Shown here piece by piece: positions 45,029 to 54,286 of a stretch of DNA of 64,000 bases. The position numbers and the translations under genes were made by a program. The notes beneath the pieces are model-generated. The model ran no database searches, was not told the origin of the DNA, and was given only the letters and a program-made list of their open reading frames with translations. The stretch's first letter is position 1, and every line of letters begins with the position of its first letter. The stretch is from Sorangium aterium (GTDB lineage: Bacteria > Myxococcota_A > Polyangia > Polyangiales > Polyangiaceae): contig NZ_JAQNDK010000003.1 in NCBI RefSeq assembly GCF_028368935.1, positions 1,364,001 through 1,428,000 on the forward strand, written 5' to 3'.

Positions 45029-45466
45029 TCAGTGGGCGTAGGGCTCGCCGCGCAGCAGGGTCATCGCGCGGTAGAGCTGCTCGATCAGCACGAGCCGGGC
45101 GAGGCGGTGCGGGAACGTGAGCGGCGACAGGCTCCACCGGTCGTCCGCCGCGGCGGACACGTCGGGCGGCAGCCCGTCCGCGCCCCCGATCAGGAACGTG
45201 ACCACGCCCTTGCCGCGCGAGCCCCAGCGCTCGACGCCGGCCGCGAACGCCTCGCTGCCGAGCGCCTTGCCGCCCACCTCCATGGCGATGACGCTCGCCC
45301 CCGCCGACGCGCGAGCGAGCAACGGCCCGACCTTCGCCGGCGGGCCGTCCTGGATCTCGATCTCGTCGCACGCCACGTAGCGGCGGATGCGGCCGAGGTA
45401 CTCGTCCATCGCCGCGCGCAGCGGCTTGTCCTTCACGCGCCCGACGGCGGCGACGACGAGTCGCAC
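45029..45466 (-). CDS. rlmH: 23S rRNA pseudouridine-1915 N3-methyltransferase
   Basis: The product has 145 residues, close to the usual 155. The SPOUT fold is clear: a short N-terminal strand RLVVAAVGRVKDKPLRAAMD EYLGRIRRY, then VIAMEVGGKALGSEAFA, VVTFLIGGADGLPPDV and SLSPLTFPHRLARLVLIEQL YRAMTLLRGEPYAH. The last segment is the SAM-binding knot with the characteristic terminal Y-A/H-H. It methylates the pseudouridine in helix 69 of 23S rRNA. It follows rsfS by 7 bp, the classic order. Confidence 0.97.
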   Translation of the reverse strand: MRLVVAAVGRVKDKPLRAAMDEYLGRIRRYVACDEIEIQDGPPAKVGPLLARASAGASVIAMEVGGKALGSEAFAAGVERWGSRGKGVVTFLIGGADGLPPDVSAAADDRWSLSPLTFPHRLARLVLIEQLYRAMTLLRGEPYAH

Positions 45467-45473
45467 GGCGCGC

Positions 45474-46367
45474 TCAGCTCGGATCGAACCGCGGGGCGGG
45501 CTGCGCCCCCGGCGGCAGGCTCTCCTCCGGGACCGGGACGCGCCCCGCGTCGATCCAGAGCCCCTCGATGTCGTAGATGCGGCGCGTCTCCTCCTGGAAC
45601 ACGTGCACCACCACGTCGCCGAAATCGATGAGCACCCAGGTCGCCGCGGCGAGGCCCTCCATCGAGAGCGGCGCGAGCTTCTGCTTGCGCACCGCCTCCT
45701 CCAGCCCCGTCGCGATCGCGTGGACGTGCCGGTCGGAGCGGCCGGTCATGATCACGAGGTAGTCCGCGTAGTCGACGCGCCCCACGACCTCCAGGATCTC
45801 GACGCCGATCGCCTTCTTGTCGAGCCCCGCCGCGGCCAGCGTCAGCGCGAGCTCGCGCGCGGGCGCCGAGGGCTCGGGGACGGGCGGCGGCGTGCTCCGG
45901 CGCGAGCCGGCGCGCTTCGGGCCGGTGAGCGGCGACTTGGCGCGCGCGGGCGACCGCCCCGCGAGCGGCAGCACCGCCTTCGCGCCCTCGCCGCCGCCAC
46001 GCGCGGGCCGCGGGGCCGGCGCGTCGCCTTCGTCGCGCGCCGGACGCCGCGCCCTCGAAGCCGGCCGATCCGCCGGGATCGGCCGCTCCGCGCGCTCCAG
46101 CGGCTCCGCCTCGCCGCCCGCGCGGCGCGCGCGGACCACCTTCTTCTTCGCGCCGGCCTCGCCGACGCCCGCGTGGGAGGCGCGGATCCGGGGAGACGCC
46201 GGCCGCTTCGGCTTGGCCGCGGACGACGCCCGGCCGGCCGCGCCCGCCTTGGCGGTGGTCGCCTTCTTCCGCGCCGGCGCGCGGGGCTCCGCGCCCTCGC
46301 CCGCCTTCGACCCCGACTTCGCCCGCGGCTTGCTGCTCCCCTCGCCTGCGTCCTTCTTGCTCGCCAA
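45474..46367 (-). CDS. rsfS: Ribosomal silencing factor RsfS with long basic N-terminal extension
   Basis: The C-terminal 120 residues are RsfS: LALTLAAAGLDKKAIGVEIL, EVVGRVDYADYLVIMTGRSD, RHVHAIATGLEEAV, APLSMEGLAAATWVLIDFGD, VVVHVFQEETRRIYDIEGLW. RsfS binds ribosomal protein L14 (uL14) and blocks subunit joining in starvation. Ahead lies about 170 residues of Lys/Arg/Ala/Pro-rich sequence if translation starts at the TTG at 46367 (297 aa). A GTG at 45974 would give a 166-aa protein closer to normal size. The start is therefore uncertain. It sits between proA and rlmH on the same strand. Confidence 0.88.
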   Translation of the reverse strand: MASKKDAGEGSSKPRAKSGSKAGEGAEPRAPARKKATTAKAGAAGRASSAAKPKRPASPRIRASHAGVGEAGAKKKVVRARRAGGEAEPLERAERPIPADRPASRARRPARDEGDAPAPRPARGGGEGAKAVLPLAGRSPARAKSPLTGPKRAGSRRSTPPPVPEPSAPARELALTLAAAGLDKKAIGVEILEVVGRVDYADYLVIMTGRSDRHVHAIATGLEEAVRKQKLAPLSMEGLAAATWVLIDFGDVVVHVFQEETRRIYDIEGLWIDAGRVPVPEESLPPGAQPAPRFDPS

Positions 46368-46423
46368 CGTTCTCTCGCTTTCTTGCGCCCGGTCGATGAC
46401 CGGCGCCCCTCGTCTCGCCCGCG

Positions 46424-47704
46424 TCAGCGGGTCTGGCCCTCGCCGTACGCGATCCACTTGAGCGTCGTCAGGCTCGCGAGCCCCATCGGGCCGTAGGCGT
46501 GGAGCTTCGTCGTGGAGATGCCGATCTCCGCGCCGAGGCCGAGCTCGCCGCCATCGTTGAACCGGGACGACGCGTTCACGAGCACGCAGCTCGCGTCGAC
46601 CTCGCGCAGGAACCGCTGCGCGTGATCGTAGCGGGGCGTGCAGATGACCTCGGTGTGCATCGAGCCGTAGCGGCCGATGTGCTCGATCGCCTCGTCGAGC
46701 GACCTCACCACCCGCACCGCGAGGATGGGCGCGAGGAACTCCCGCCCGTAGTCGTCCTCCGCGGCCTTGCGCGCCGACGGCACGAGCGCGCAGGTGGCGG
46801 CGTCGCCGCGCAGCTCGAGCCCGCGCTCCGAGAGGGCGGCCACGCGCCCGAGCAGCGGCGCCGCGACGCCCTCGTGGACGAGCAGGCACTCCAGCGCGTT
46901 GCAGACGCCGGGGCGCTGGAGCTTGCCGTTCTCGACGAGGCGGTAGGCCATCTCGACGTCGCAGCCGGCGTCGGCGAAGAGGTGGTTCACGCCCTTGTAG
47001 TGCTGGATCACCGGGACGCGCGCGTTCTCGGCCACGAACCGGATGAGCCCCTCGCCGCCGCGCGGGATGGCCAGATCGATCATGCCGGTCAGGCCGAGCA
47101 GGATCCGCGTGGCCTCGCGGTCGAGCGAGGGGACCATCTGCACGGCGTCGGCCGGCAGGCCGACCGAGCGCAGCGCGTCCGAGATCAGCTCGCCGAGGGC
47201 GGCGTTCGAGCGAGCCGCCTCCTTGCCGCCGCGGAGGACCGCGGCGTTGCCGCTCTTCAGGCAGAGCACCGCGGCGTCGACCGTCACGTTGGGGCGCGAC
47301 TCGTAGATCATCGCGATCACGCCGAGCGGGACGCGCACCTGCCCGACGAGGAGCCCGTTCGGCCGCCGCTCCATCCCGACGACCTGCCCGACCGGATCGC
47401 TGGCGGAGGCGACCTCGAGCACCGCGCCGGCGATCGCCGCGAGCCGCGCCTCGTCGAGCACGAGCCGGTCGACGAGCGCCTCGGAGACGCCGGCGGCGCG
47501 CGCCGCGGCCACGTCCTCGGCGTTCGCGGCCAGCACCGCGGAGCGCTTGCCCTCGCCGGCCTCGGCGCGCAGCCGCTCGGCGATCGCGCGCAGCGCGCGG
47601 TCCTTCTGGGCCCGGTCCAGCGGGGCGAGGGCCCGGGCAGCCGTCCGGGCGCGCTGGCAGAGCGCGCGAAGCGTGCCCTCTAGATCGATGTTGCTCTGTT
47701 CCAC
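46424..47704 (-). CDS. proA: Gamma-glutamyl phosphate reductase
   Basis: The product has 426 residues, the normal length. Hallmarks include VRVPLGVIAMIYESRPNVTV, DAAVLCLKSGNAAVLRGGKE and the catalytic cysteine in QRPGVCNALECLLVH. FNDGGELGLGAEIGISTTKL and HAYGPMGLASLTTLKWIAYG close the protein. It reduces gamma-glutamyl phosphate to glutamate semialdehyde with NADPH, the second step of proline synthesis. No proB is adjacent. It is first in the proA-rsfS-rlmH group, which is conserved in many bacteria. Confidence 0.98.
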   Translation of the reverse strand: MEQSNIDLEGTLRALCQRARTAARALAPLDRAQKDRALRAIAERLRAEAGEGKRSAVLAANAEDVAAARAAGVSEALVDRLVLDEARLAAIAGAVLEVASASDPVGQVVGMERRPNGLLVGQVRVPLGVIAMIYESRPNVTVDAAVLCLKSGNAAVLRGGKEAARSNAALGELISDALRSVGLPADAVQMVPSLDREATRILLGLTGMIDLAIPRGGEGLIRFVAENARVPVIQHYKGVNHLFADAGCDVEMAYRLVENGKLQRPGVCNALECLLVHEGVAAPLLGRVAALSERGLELRGDAATCALVPSARKAAEDDYGREFLAPILAVRVVRSLDEAIEHIGRYGSMHTEVICTPRYDHAQRFLREVDASCVLVNASSRFNDGGELGLGAEIGISTTKLHAYGPMGLASLTTLKWIAYGEGQTR

Positions 47705-47774
47705 AGCGGGAACCTAGCTCGCCTCCCTGCGCGGGCCAACCGTTCTCCTGCGCGTCCATGCTAGCGTACCCGCC

Positions 47775-48155
47775 GTGTCCGGCGATCTCCGAAGCTCGAG
47801 CCAGGCGTCCTTCGCACCCGGATCCCGAGACGCCGGCCGCGCGCCGCGGGCAGGCACCGCGCGGCGCGGCGCGGCGCTCCTCGCGGGGGCGCTCGTCGCC
47901 GTGATCGCGCCGGCGTGCCGCGGCTCGGACGCAGGCGCAGACGCGCCCGCCACGGCGAGCACGGGCATCCCCCTCGCGGCGCCGGGCGCGCTGGGGGCGC
48001 CGCTCGACGCGCCGCCGGCGGCCCGCTCCGTCCCCTCCTCGCCTTTCGCCGATCCGGAGGGGCTCCAGGTGCCGCCCGATCCGGCCGGCCCTCCCGAAAT
48101 ACCACCGTATCGTGCTCCTCCCGCGAACAGCGGGGGGAGCGGAGTGGAGCTATGA
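47775..48155 (+). CDS. Small Pro-rich lipoprotein
   Basis: The product has 126 residues from a GTG seven bases after TAGCGT. A signal peptide (AALLAGALVAVIAPAC) ends in a lipobox-like PAC. The mature chain is Pro/Ala/Gly-rich and probably disordered (IPPYRAPPANSGGSGVEL at the end). No function can be assigned. The stop overlaps the next small lipoprotein by four bases (ATGA), so the pair is cotranslated. Confidence 0.6.
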   Translation: MSGDLRSSSQASFAPGSRDAGRAPRAGTARRGAALLAGALVAVIAPACRGSDAGADAPATASTGIPLAAPGALGAPLDAPPAARSVPSSPFADPEGLQVPPDPAGPPEIPPYRAPPANSGGSGVEL

Positions 48156-48448
48156 CACGCGCCCGCCACGCCTCGCCGATCGCGGCGCTCGCCGCGATCC
48201 TCGCCGCGCACCTCGCCGCGGCGTGCTCCTCCGCCGCGCCGAAGCCGCTCCCTCCCGGTCCGCCGCCCGAGTACGAGCGCCCGCGCGTGTACGACGGCGG
48301 CGTCGGCGACGCGCCCGCCGCGCCGCCGGACGAGTCGGATGCGACGGATGCGACGCCGGGCGCGCCGCTGCTCGCCCCGTCGCCGGGCGCGCCGCCCGCG
48401 TCGACGCAGCCGCCGCCCACCACGCCGCCGCCGCCCACGCAGCCGTAG
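48152..48448 (+). CDS. Small Pro-rich lipoprotein
   Basis: The product has 98 residues. The signal peptide SPIAALAAILAAHLAAACSS carries the lipobox AAAC. The mature part is Pro/Asp/Ala-rich (PPPEYERPRVYDGGVGDAPA) and ends in repeated PPP and PTQP. It looks like a wall or outer-membrane spacer peptide. It is coupled to the preceding lipoprotein and followed by guaA. Confidence 0.6.
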   Translation: MTRARHASPIAALAAILAAHLAAACSSAAPKPLPPGPPPEYERPRVYDGGVGDAPAAPPDESDATDATPGAPLLAPSPGAPPASTQPPPTTPPPPTQP

Positions 48449-48532
48449 CGCAGGGCGCTGCGAGCGGGCGTGCGGCGAGCGCCTCGGCCGCGCGACTCTG
48501 GCGGATCCAGCCCCGCCATGCTAGCGGCAGCC

Positions 48533-50092
<1,560 letters not shown>

Positions 50093-50094
50093 CG

Positions 50095-50412
50095 ATGGCC
50101 AGCGCGAGCGCAAAGCGGACGCGCGCCACGGCGGCGCTCCTGATGCTCGGGCTGTCGGCGTGCGTCGCTCGGACTCCGGCGACGGTCTCGCTGCGGGTGA
50201 AGGGGAACGTGCCCGACGCGTCGGTCACCATCGACGACCAGTACATCGGCGCGCTCGCCTACGTCGCCGCCCACGGCGTCGCGCTGCCGCCGGGCGCGCA
50301 CCGGATCACCGTGGAGAAGGCCGGCTACTTCGCCTGGGACCGCCTGGTCGAGGCCAGGAGCGGCGCCCCGCCGATCCACCTCCAGGTGCAGCTCACGCCC
50401 GTGCCGGATTGA
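50095..50412 (+). CDS. PEGA-domain lipoprotein
   Basis: The product has 105 residues. The signal peptide TAALLMLGLSAC ends in a lipobox. The mature chain is a single PEGA-like beta domain: ATVSLRVKGNVPDASVTIDD QYIGALAYVAAHGVALPPGA HRITVEKAGYF. The phrase 'LPPGAHRITVEKAGYFAWDR' is diagnostic of the PEGA motif, a surface-layer or carbohydrate-binding-like fold. It is probably outer-membrane linked. The ATG lies two bases after the guaA stop. Confidence 0.8.
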   Translation: MASASAKRTRATAALLMLGLSACVARTPATVSLRVKGNVPDASVTIDDQYIGALAYVAAHGVALPPGAHRITVEKAGYFAWDRLVEARSGAPPIHLQVQLTPVPD

Positions 50413-50525
50413 CGATCTCGCGGGGCCGACGCCGGCCGGCCCTGGCGCCGCCGCACATCCACCGGCGCGCAGGCGAGAGGACACAGGACGAAATCATCCG
50501 CAGGCGGTCTCCGTAATTCATGCGG

Positions 50526-50544
50526 TGGATGCACGTGGCATCCA
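50526..50544. promoter_or_regulatory. 19-bp dyad upstream of a hypothetical protein/ECF sigma pair
   Basis: TGGATGCACGTGGCATCCA has perfect 7-bp arms around ACGTG. It lies 31 bases before the ATG at 50576. The size fits a homodimeric repressor or activator operator. The rest of the gap is uninformative. Confidence 0.35.
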
Positions 50545-50575
50545 TCGCGATCTCGACCTTACGGGGGACCGAATC

Positions 50576-51007
50576 ATGCCGAATCGGAGCAGTCCGAAGG
50601 CGCGCGTGACGAAGACGCGCGCGCCTTCCATGCACAAAGCAGCCCGGCGCGCCCGCCGGCGCGCCACCCTCGATGTGTGCGGTCCCGAGAGCTGTCGCCC
50701 GGGAGGCCGCCTGTTTCACGCCCTGTGCGATCTCGCCGATCGCTTCCTGCAACGCCGGGGAGATCCGCGGGCGATGCAGCTGGGCACCGTGCTGTTCTAT
50801 GTCGCGTTCCACAGCGCCCGAGCCGCCGAGGACGACGACTTCCGCCTCTCTCTCCGGACCTCCCTGGACATGCTGGTCGAGCTCGAGCCGGTCGAGCGCT
50901 GGCTCCGGCCGCCGCCGGCGTCCGATCTGCCGGCCGGCCGGCCTGCGCCGCGCCCCTACCCCACCTGCGCCGGCGCCGAGCTCCCGGCGCCGCGAGGCTC
51001 CGGATGA
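50576..51007 (+). CDS. Hypothetical protein coupled to an ECF sigma factor
   Basis: The product has 143 residues. The basic head (SPKARVTKTRAPSMHKAARR ARRRATLD) could bind nucleic acid. A helical middle (LFHALCDLADRFLQRRGDPR, MQLGTVLFYVAFHSARAAED) and a Pro-rich tail follow. I recognise no family. Its stop overlaps the ECF sigma gene by four bases, so it may control that sigma factor, but it lacks known anti-sigma features and any membrane segment. Confidence 0.6.
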   Translation: MPNRSSPKARVTKTRAPSMHKAARRARRRATLDVCGPESCRPGGRLFHALCDLADRFLQRRGDPRAMQLGTVLFYVAFHSARAAEDDDFRLSLRTSLDMLVELEPVERWLRPPPASDLPAGRPAPRPYPTCAGAELPAPRGSG

Positions 51008-51822
51008 CGCCGCCGCGTTCCTCGCCGTCCGCGCCGCCGTCCGCGCCGGCGCGCCCGTCGTTCGAGACGGTCTATGCCGTGGGCTTGCCGTTCCTTCATC
51101 ACGCGCTCCGCTGGCTGGGCGTCTCGGTGAACGATCTGGACGACATGCTCCAGGAGGTCTTCCTCGCGGCCTATCGGGGCCTGGCCAGCTACGAGCCATG
51201 GCGTTTCCACGCGGCCCCTGCGGGCGGGCTCTCCGCGTCAGGGCCGCCGCCCCTTCGCATCACGCCCGAGGCGGCGCTGCATCGGTGGCTGTTCGGCATC
51301 GCATGGCGAAAGACGAGCCACTACCACGCGCGCGCTCACCGGCGCCGCGAGATCCCCTCCGGGGCCGGCGTGTCCTGGCCGTTCGACGGGCGCGCCCCGG
51401 CGCCGACGCCGGAGCAGTCGCTCGCGAGCGCGGACCGCGCCGAGATCGTGACGGCGCTGCTGCTGAAGGTCGCGCCCGAGCGGCGCGTGATCCTCGTCAT
51501 GTACGATCTCCTCGGCGTCGCGGTGGCCGACATCGCCGGCGAGCTTTCGCTCAACGAGAACACGGTCCGCTCCCGCCTGCGCCTCGCCCGCGAGGACTTC
51601 CGCGCCGCGGTCGCGCGTCAGTCGGCCGAGCGCCGCAGCGCCCTGTGCGCCCTCACCGCGTCGGAGCGCCCCCTCCACACGAGCGCCACAACCATGCTCC
51701 ACGCCGTGCGCGCGTTCCCTGCCGTCCCCGCGCCCGCTGCACGCGCGCTCTGGCGCCGCCTCCAGCAGCGGATCGCCGAGCGCTCCGCGATTGCCAGGAC
51801 CACCCCGCCAGCACTGTGGTAA
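51004..51822 (+). CDS. ECF-type RNA polymerase sigma factor with C-terminal extension
   Basis: The product has 272 residues. Region 2 spans about 20-120 (FETVYAVGLPFLHHALRWLG, VNDLDDMLQEVFLAAYRGLA) with an insert before LHRWLFGIAWRKTSHYHARA HRRRE. Region 4 spans about 150-205 (LLLKVAPERRVILVMYDLLG, VAVADIAGELSLNENTVRSR). A 60-residue helical extension follows, such as occurs in ECF groups that regulate themselves. It is coupled to the preceding gene, and a weak -10/-35 pair follows after the stop for the next gene. Confidence 0.87.
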   Translation: MTPPRSSPSAPPSAPARPSFETVYAVGLPFLHHALRWLGVSVNDLDDMLQEVFLAAYRGLASYEPWRFHAAPAGGLSASGPPPLRITPEAALHRWLFGIAWRKTSHYHARAHRRREIPSGAGVSWPFDGRAPAPTPEQSLASADRAEIVTALLLKVAPERRVILVMYDLLGVAVADIAGELSLNENTVRSRLRLAREDFRAAVARQSAERRSALCALTASERPLHTSATTMLHAVRAFPAVPAPAARALWRRLQQRIAERSAIARTTPPALW

Positions 51823-51958
51823 GTGCCAGCGGGCCAGCGCCACAAACGCAGGGACGATAGGGACAGAACGCAGCGCGCACGGCGCCGCACACAACAACGC
51901 GACCACGCGACAGCAAGACGAGAGCGAAAAATACGAAGCGGGCGACCCCACTGGCAGC

Positions 51959-51986
51959 TTGACGCCCCGGCACGTTTGTGTAGTCT
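51959..51986 (+). promoter_or_regulatory. Candidate promoter TTGACG-N16-TAGTCT
   Basis: TTGACG (51959-51964) and TAGTCT (51981-51986) are 16 bp apart. They lie 31 bases before the ATG of the 56-aa gene, so a normal leader is possible here. Confidence 0.4.
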
Positions 51987-52017
51987 CCGCCGCCCTCGCA
52001 GAGAAAGTCCTACGATC

Positions 52018-52188
52018 ATGGCCAATACTCCGAAGTGGAATGTCCGTCTGCGTCACGAATGGCTCGCCACCCCGCTCAAGAAGAAGCGCCTGAAGCGCTG
52101 CCAGAAGGCGCGGATCGGCCTGCTCGATGCGGAGCAGCGCAAGGCTGCCAAGCAGAAGCCCGTCCAGGTCGAGCAGCCCGCGAGCTGA
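52018..52188 (+). CDS. Small basic protein, 56 residues
   Basis: The product, MANTPKWNVRLRHEWLATPL KKKRLKRCQKARIGLLDAEQ and the rest, is strongly basic in the first 35 residues, with KKKRLKR and a single Cys. Its predicted helical, charged character is like ribosome- or nucleic-acid-binding small proteins, but I know no family. Support comes from a promoter-like pair upstream, an ordered Trp-containing head and standard codon use. Confidence 0.6.
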   Translation: MANTPKWNVRLRHEWLATPLKKKRLKRCQKARIGLLDAEQRKAAKQKPVQVEQPAS

Positions 52189-52407
52189 AGGGGCGACCAC
52201 CCGTTACGCACCGCGCGACACTTGCCAGTCCGGCCGCGCGAACACCTCGAAATCACGAGCCGCTCACGGTTCCGCAGGTCGGCGCCCTCGCGCGGCGCGA
52301 TCCGTGGTAGCGTCGCCTCGCGGTGTTCGCCCGCGCGTTGGCGACGAATCGTCGATCCCCACCTCTGGTGAGGGTCGACCCGGATCCATGGGAGCGAGGC
52401 CCTGAGC

Positions 52408-54219
52408 GTGTCGGATTCGAGCTTTTCGCCCGGTCGCTCGGGCACTCCTGCCGTGCCATCGTCCCGCGCGCCCTCCACGGGAGGCGAGGAGGGCGACGGA
52501 CCCACCCGCGTCATGAGCGACACGGAGCGGCAGGCCGCGCTTGCCGCCGTGCGCGGAGCGCAGGCCGCGGCCGCCGCCGCTGCCGCCACCTCCACGACCG
52601 CGGAGACGGTTCGCCCTCCGCCGCCCCCTCCGCCCGCGGCGGGCGCGGCGGCGCACGAGCTGGCCGCGGAGACGGTCCGCCCCGCTGCCCTCCCCAAGGG
52701 GCTGGCAGCGGCGGCGGCGCACGACGCGACCGCCGACACGGTCCGTCCACCCGCTCCTCCCGCGGGGAGCGCGGCGGGCCCCCCGGACAGCGCGGCCGGC
52801 GGGCAGCCGGCGGAGGCGGACCCGCTCGTCGGCACCACGGTGGCGGGCGCGTACCACGTCATCCGCCTGCTCGGTGAAGGCGGCATGGGCCGCGTCTACG
52901 AGACGCACCACACCCGCATCCCGGGCAAGCGGTTCGCGCTGAAGACGCTCCACCCCGAGCTCGCCCAGCAGCCCACCGTCCTCGCGCGGTTCCAGCGCGA
53001 GGCCGAGGCCGCGGCGTCGATCCGGAGCCCGCACGTCGTCGAGATCTTCGACGTGAACCGGCTGAGCGACGGCCGACCGTGCATCATCGCCGAGTACCTG
53101 GAGGGCAAGGGCCTCGACGAGCTCCTCGCAGGGTCGGGAGGGCGGCTGCCGGCCGGCGCCGCGGTGCGGATCGCGCGCGAGGTATGCGAAGGCATCGCGG
53201 CCGCGCACGCCGCGGGCATCGTGCACCGGGACATCAAGCCGGAGAACATCTTCCTCACGGGCGACCCTGCGTGCCCGACCGTGAAGGTCCTCGATTTCGG
53301 CATCTCGAAGACCTCCGCGCCGTCCACGCTCACGAGGACGGGCATGGTGCTCGGAACGCCGGCGTACATGGCCCCGGAGCAGGCGAAGGGGGAAGATATC
53401 GACCCTCGAGCCGACATCTACGCCGTGGGGGCGGTCCTCTACCACGCGCTCACGGGGCAGCGCCCCTTCGAGCGCAGCGACCCGACGGCAGTCCTCCTCG
53501 CCGTCATGACGGAGGAGCCGCCGCCGCCGCGATCGCTGAACCCGGAGATCCCGCCGGGCCTGGAGGTCATCGTCCAGCGCGCCATGGCGAAGCAGCGAGA
53601 GGGCCGCCACGCCTCGATGGGCGAGCTCGCCGGCGAGCTCGCGCCCTACGAGGAAGCGGCCGCGCCCGGGCCGCCCAGCGCTCGCGCGTCGCTCGCGCGC
53701 GCGTCCGTCGTGCTCGGGCGGCCTTACGCGCTCTCGCACGCGTTCGGCCTGCCCGGCTCCGCGTCGTCCGAGGCGTACCTGACGCGGCAGATGGTCTTCC
53801 TCGTGGTGAGCCTCGGCCTGGGGTGGCTCGGCGCGGGCCTCGTCAGCTGCCTCGCCGGCTTCGCGCGCGCGGCGCGCGGCGACGCCGCCGCGATGTCGGG
53901 CCAGGGAGCCACCTTGCTCACGCTCGGGATCCTGTGCGCCCTGTTCGGCGTCGGGCTGCTCGGCGGCTTCTATATCTTTCGCCGCGTCTGGAGGGACGAC
54001 GCCCGGATGAGCGCGCTCGCGCCGCGGCTCACGACGCCCGTCGTGCTCGCCCTCGTGGCCTACGGGTCCGCGTCGCTGCTCGTGCGGCTCGTCGAGGCCG
54101 TGGTCCTGCGGCGCGCCATCGGCATCGCGTGGCCGGTCTGGGACGCGCTGCTCTTCCTCATCAGCGCGCTCGCCGCGGGCGCCGCCGCCCTGTTCCAGTG
54201 GCGAGGCCAGCGGCGATGA
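52408..54219 (+). CDS. Ser/Thr protein kinase with four-helix membrane tail
   Basis: The product has 603 residues from a GTG. Residues 60-115 carry three TAETVRPP-like repeats. The kinase domain (about 147-425) has GEGGMGRVYET, the ATP lysine K179 in FALKTLHPE, HRDIKPEN (D275), DFG at 296-298 and GTPAYMAPEQA. An Arg/Ala-rich linker leads to four hydrophobic segments at about 455-600 (MVFLVVSLGLGWLGAGLVSC and others), so the kinase faces the cytoplasm and the end is a multi-pass membrane module, not a single-pass sensor. Its neighbour 67 bp away is a single-pass membrane protein that may be a partner. Confidence 0.93.
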   Translation: MSDSSFSPGRSGTPAVPSSRAPSTGGEEGDGPTRVMSDTERQAALAAVRGAQAAAAAAAATSTTAETVRPPPPPPPAAGAAAHELAAETVRPAALPKGLAAAAAHDATADTVRPPAPPAGSAAGPPDSAAGGQPAEADPLVGTTVAGAYHVIRLLGEGGMGRVYETHHTRIPGKRFALKTLHPELAQQPTVLARFQREAEAAASIRSPHVVEIFDVNRLSDGRPCIIAEYLEGKGLDELLAGSGGRLPAGAAVRIAREVCEGIAAAHAAGIVHRDIKPENIFLTGDPACPTVKVLDFGISKTSAPSTLTRTGMVLGTPAYMAPEQAKGEDIDPRADIYAVGAVLYHALTGQRPFERSDPTAVLLAVMTEEPPPPRSLNPEIPPGLEVIVQRAMAKQREGRHASMGELAGELAPYEEAAAPGPPSARASLARASVVLGRPYALSHAFGLPGSASSEAYLTRQMVFLVVSLGLGWLGAGLVSCLAGFARAARGDAAAMSGQGATLLTLGILCALFGVGLLGGFYIFRRVWRDDARMSALAPRLTTPVVLALVAYGSASLLVRLVEAVVLRRAIGIAWPVWDALLFLISALAAGAAALFQWRGQRR

Positions 54220-54286
54220 GCCCGCGGCCGGGCCGCCGGACGTGAGCCATGGGCCGCCGTCCGGGCGTGTGTTAGGGGAGCGGGCC

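Noticed and set aside
45474-47759. A single 761-codon minus frame spanning proA and rsfS
   Set aside because: Its upper part is the wrong frame of proA; only the segment below the TTG at 46367 is real coding sequence.
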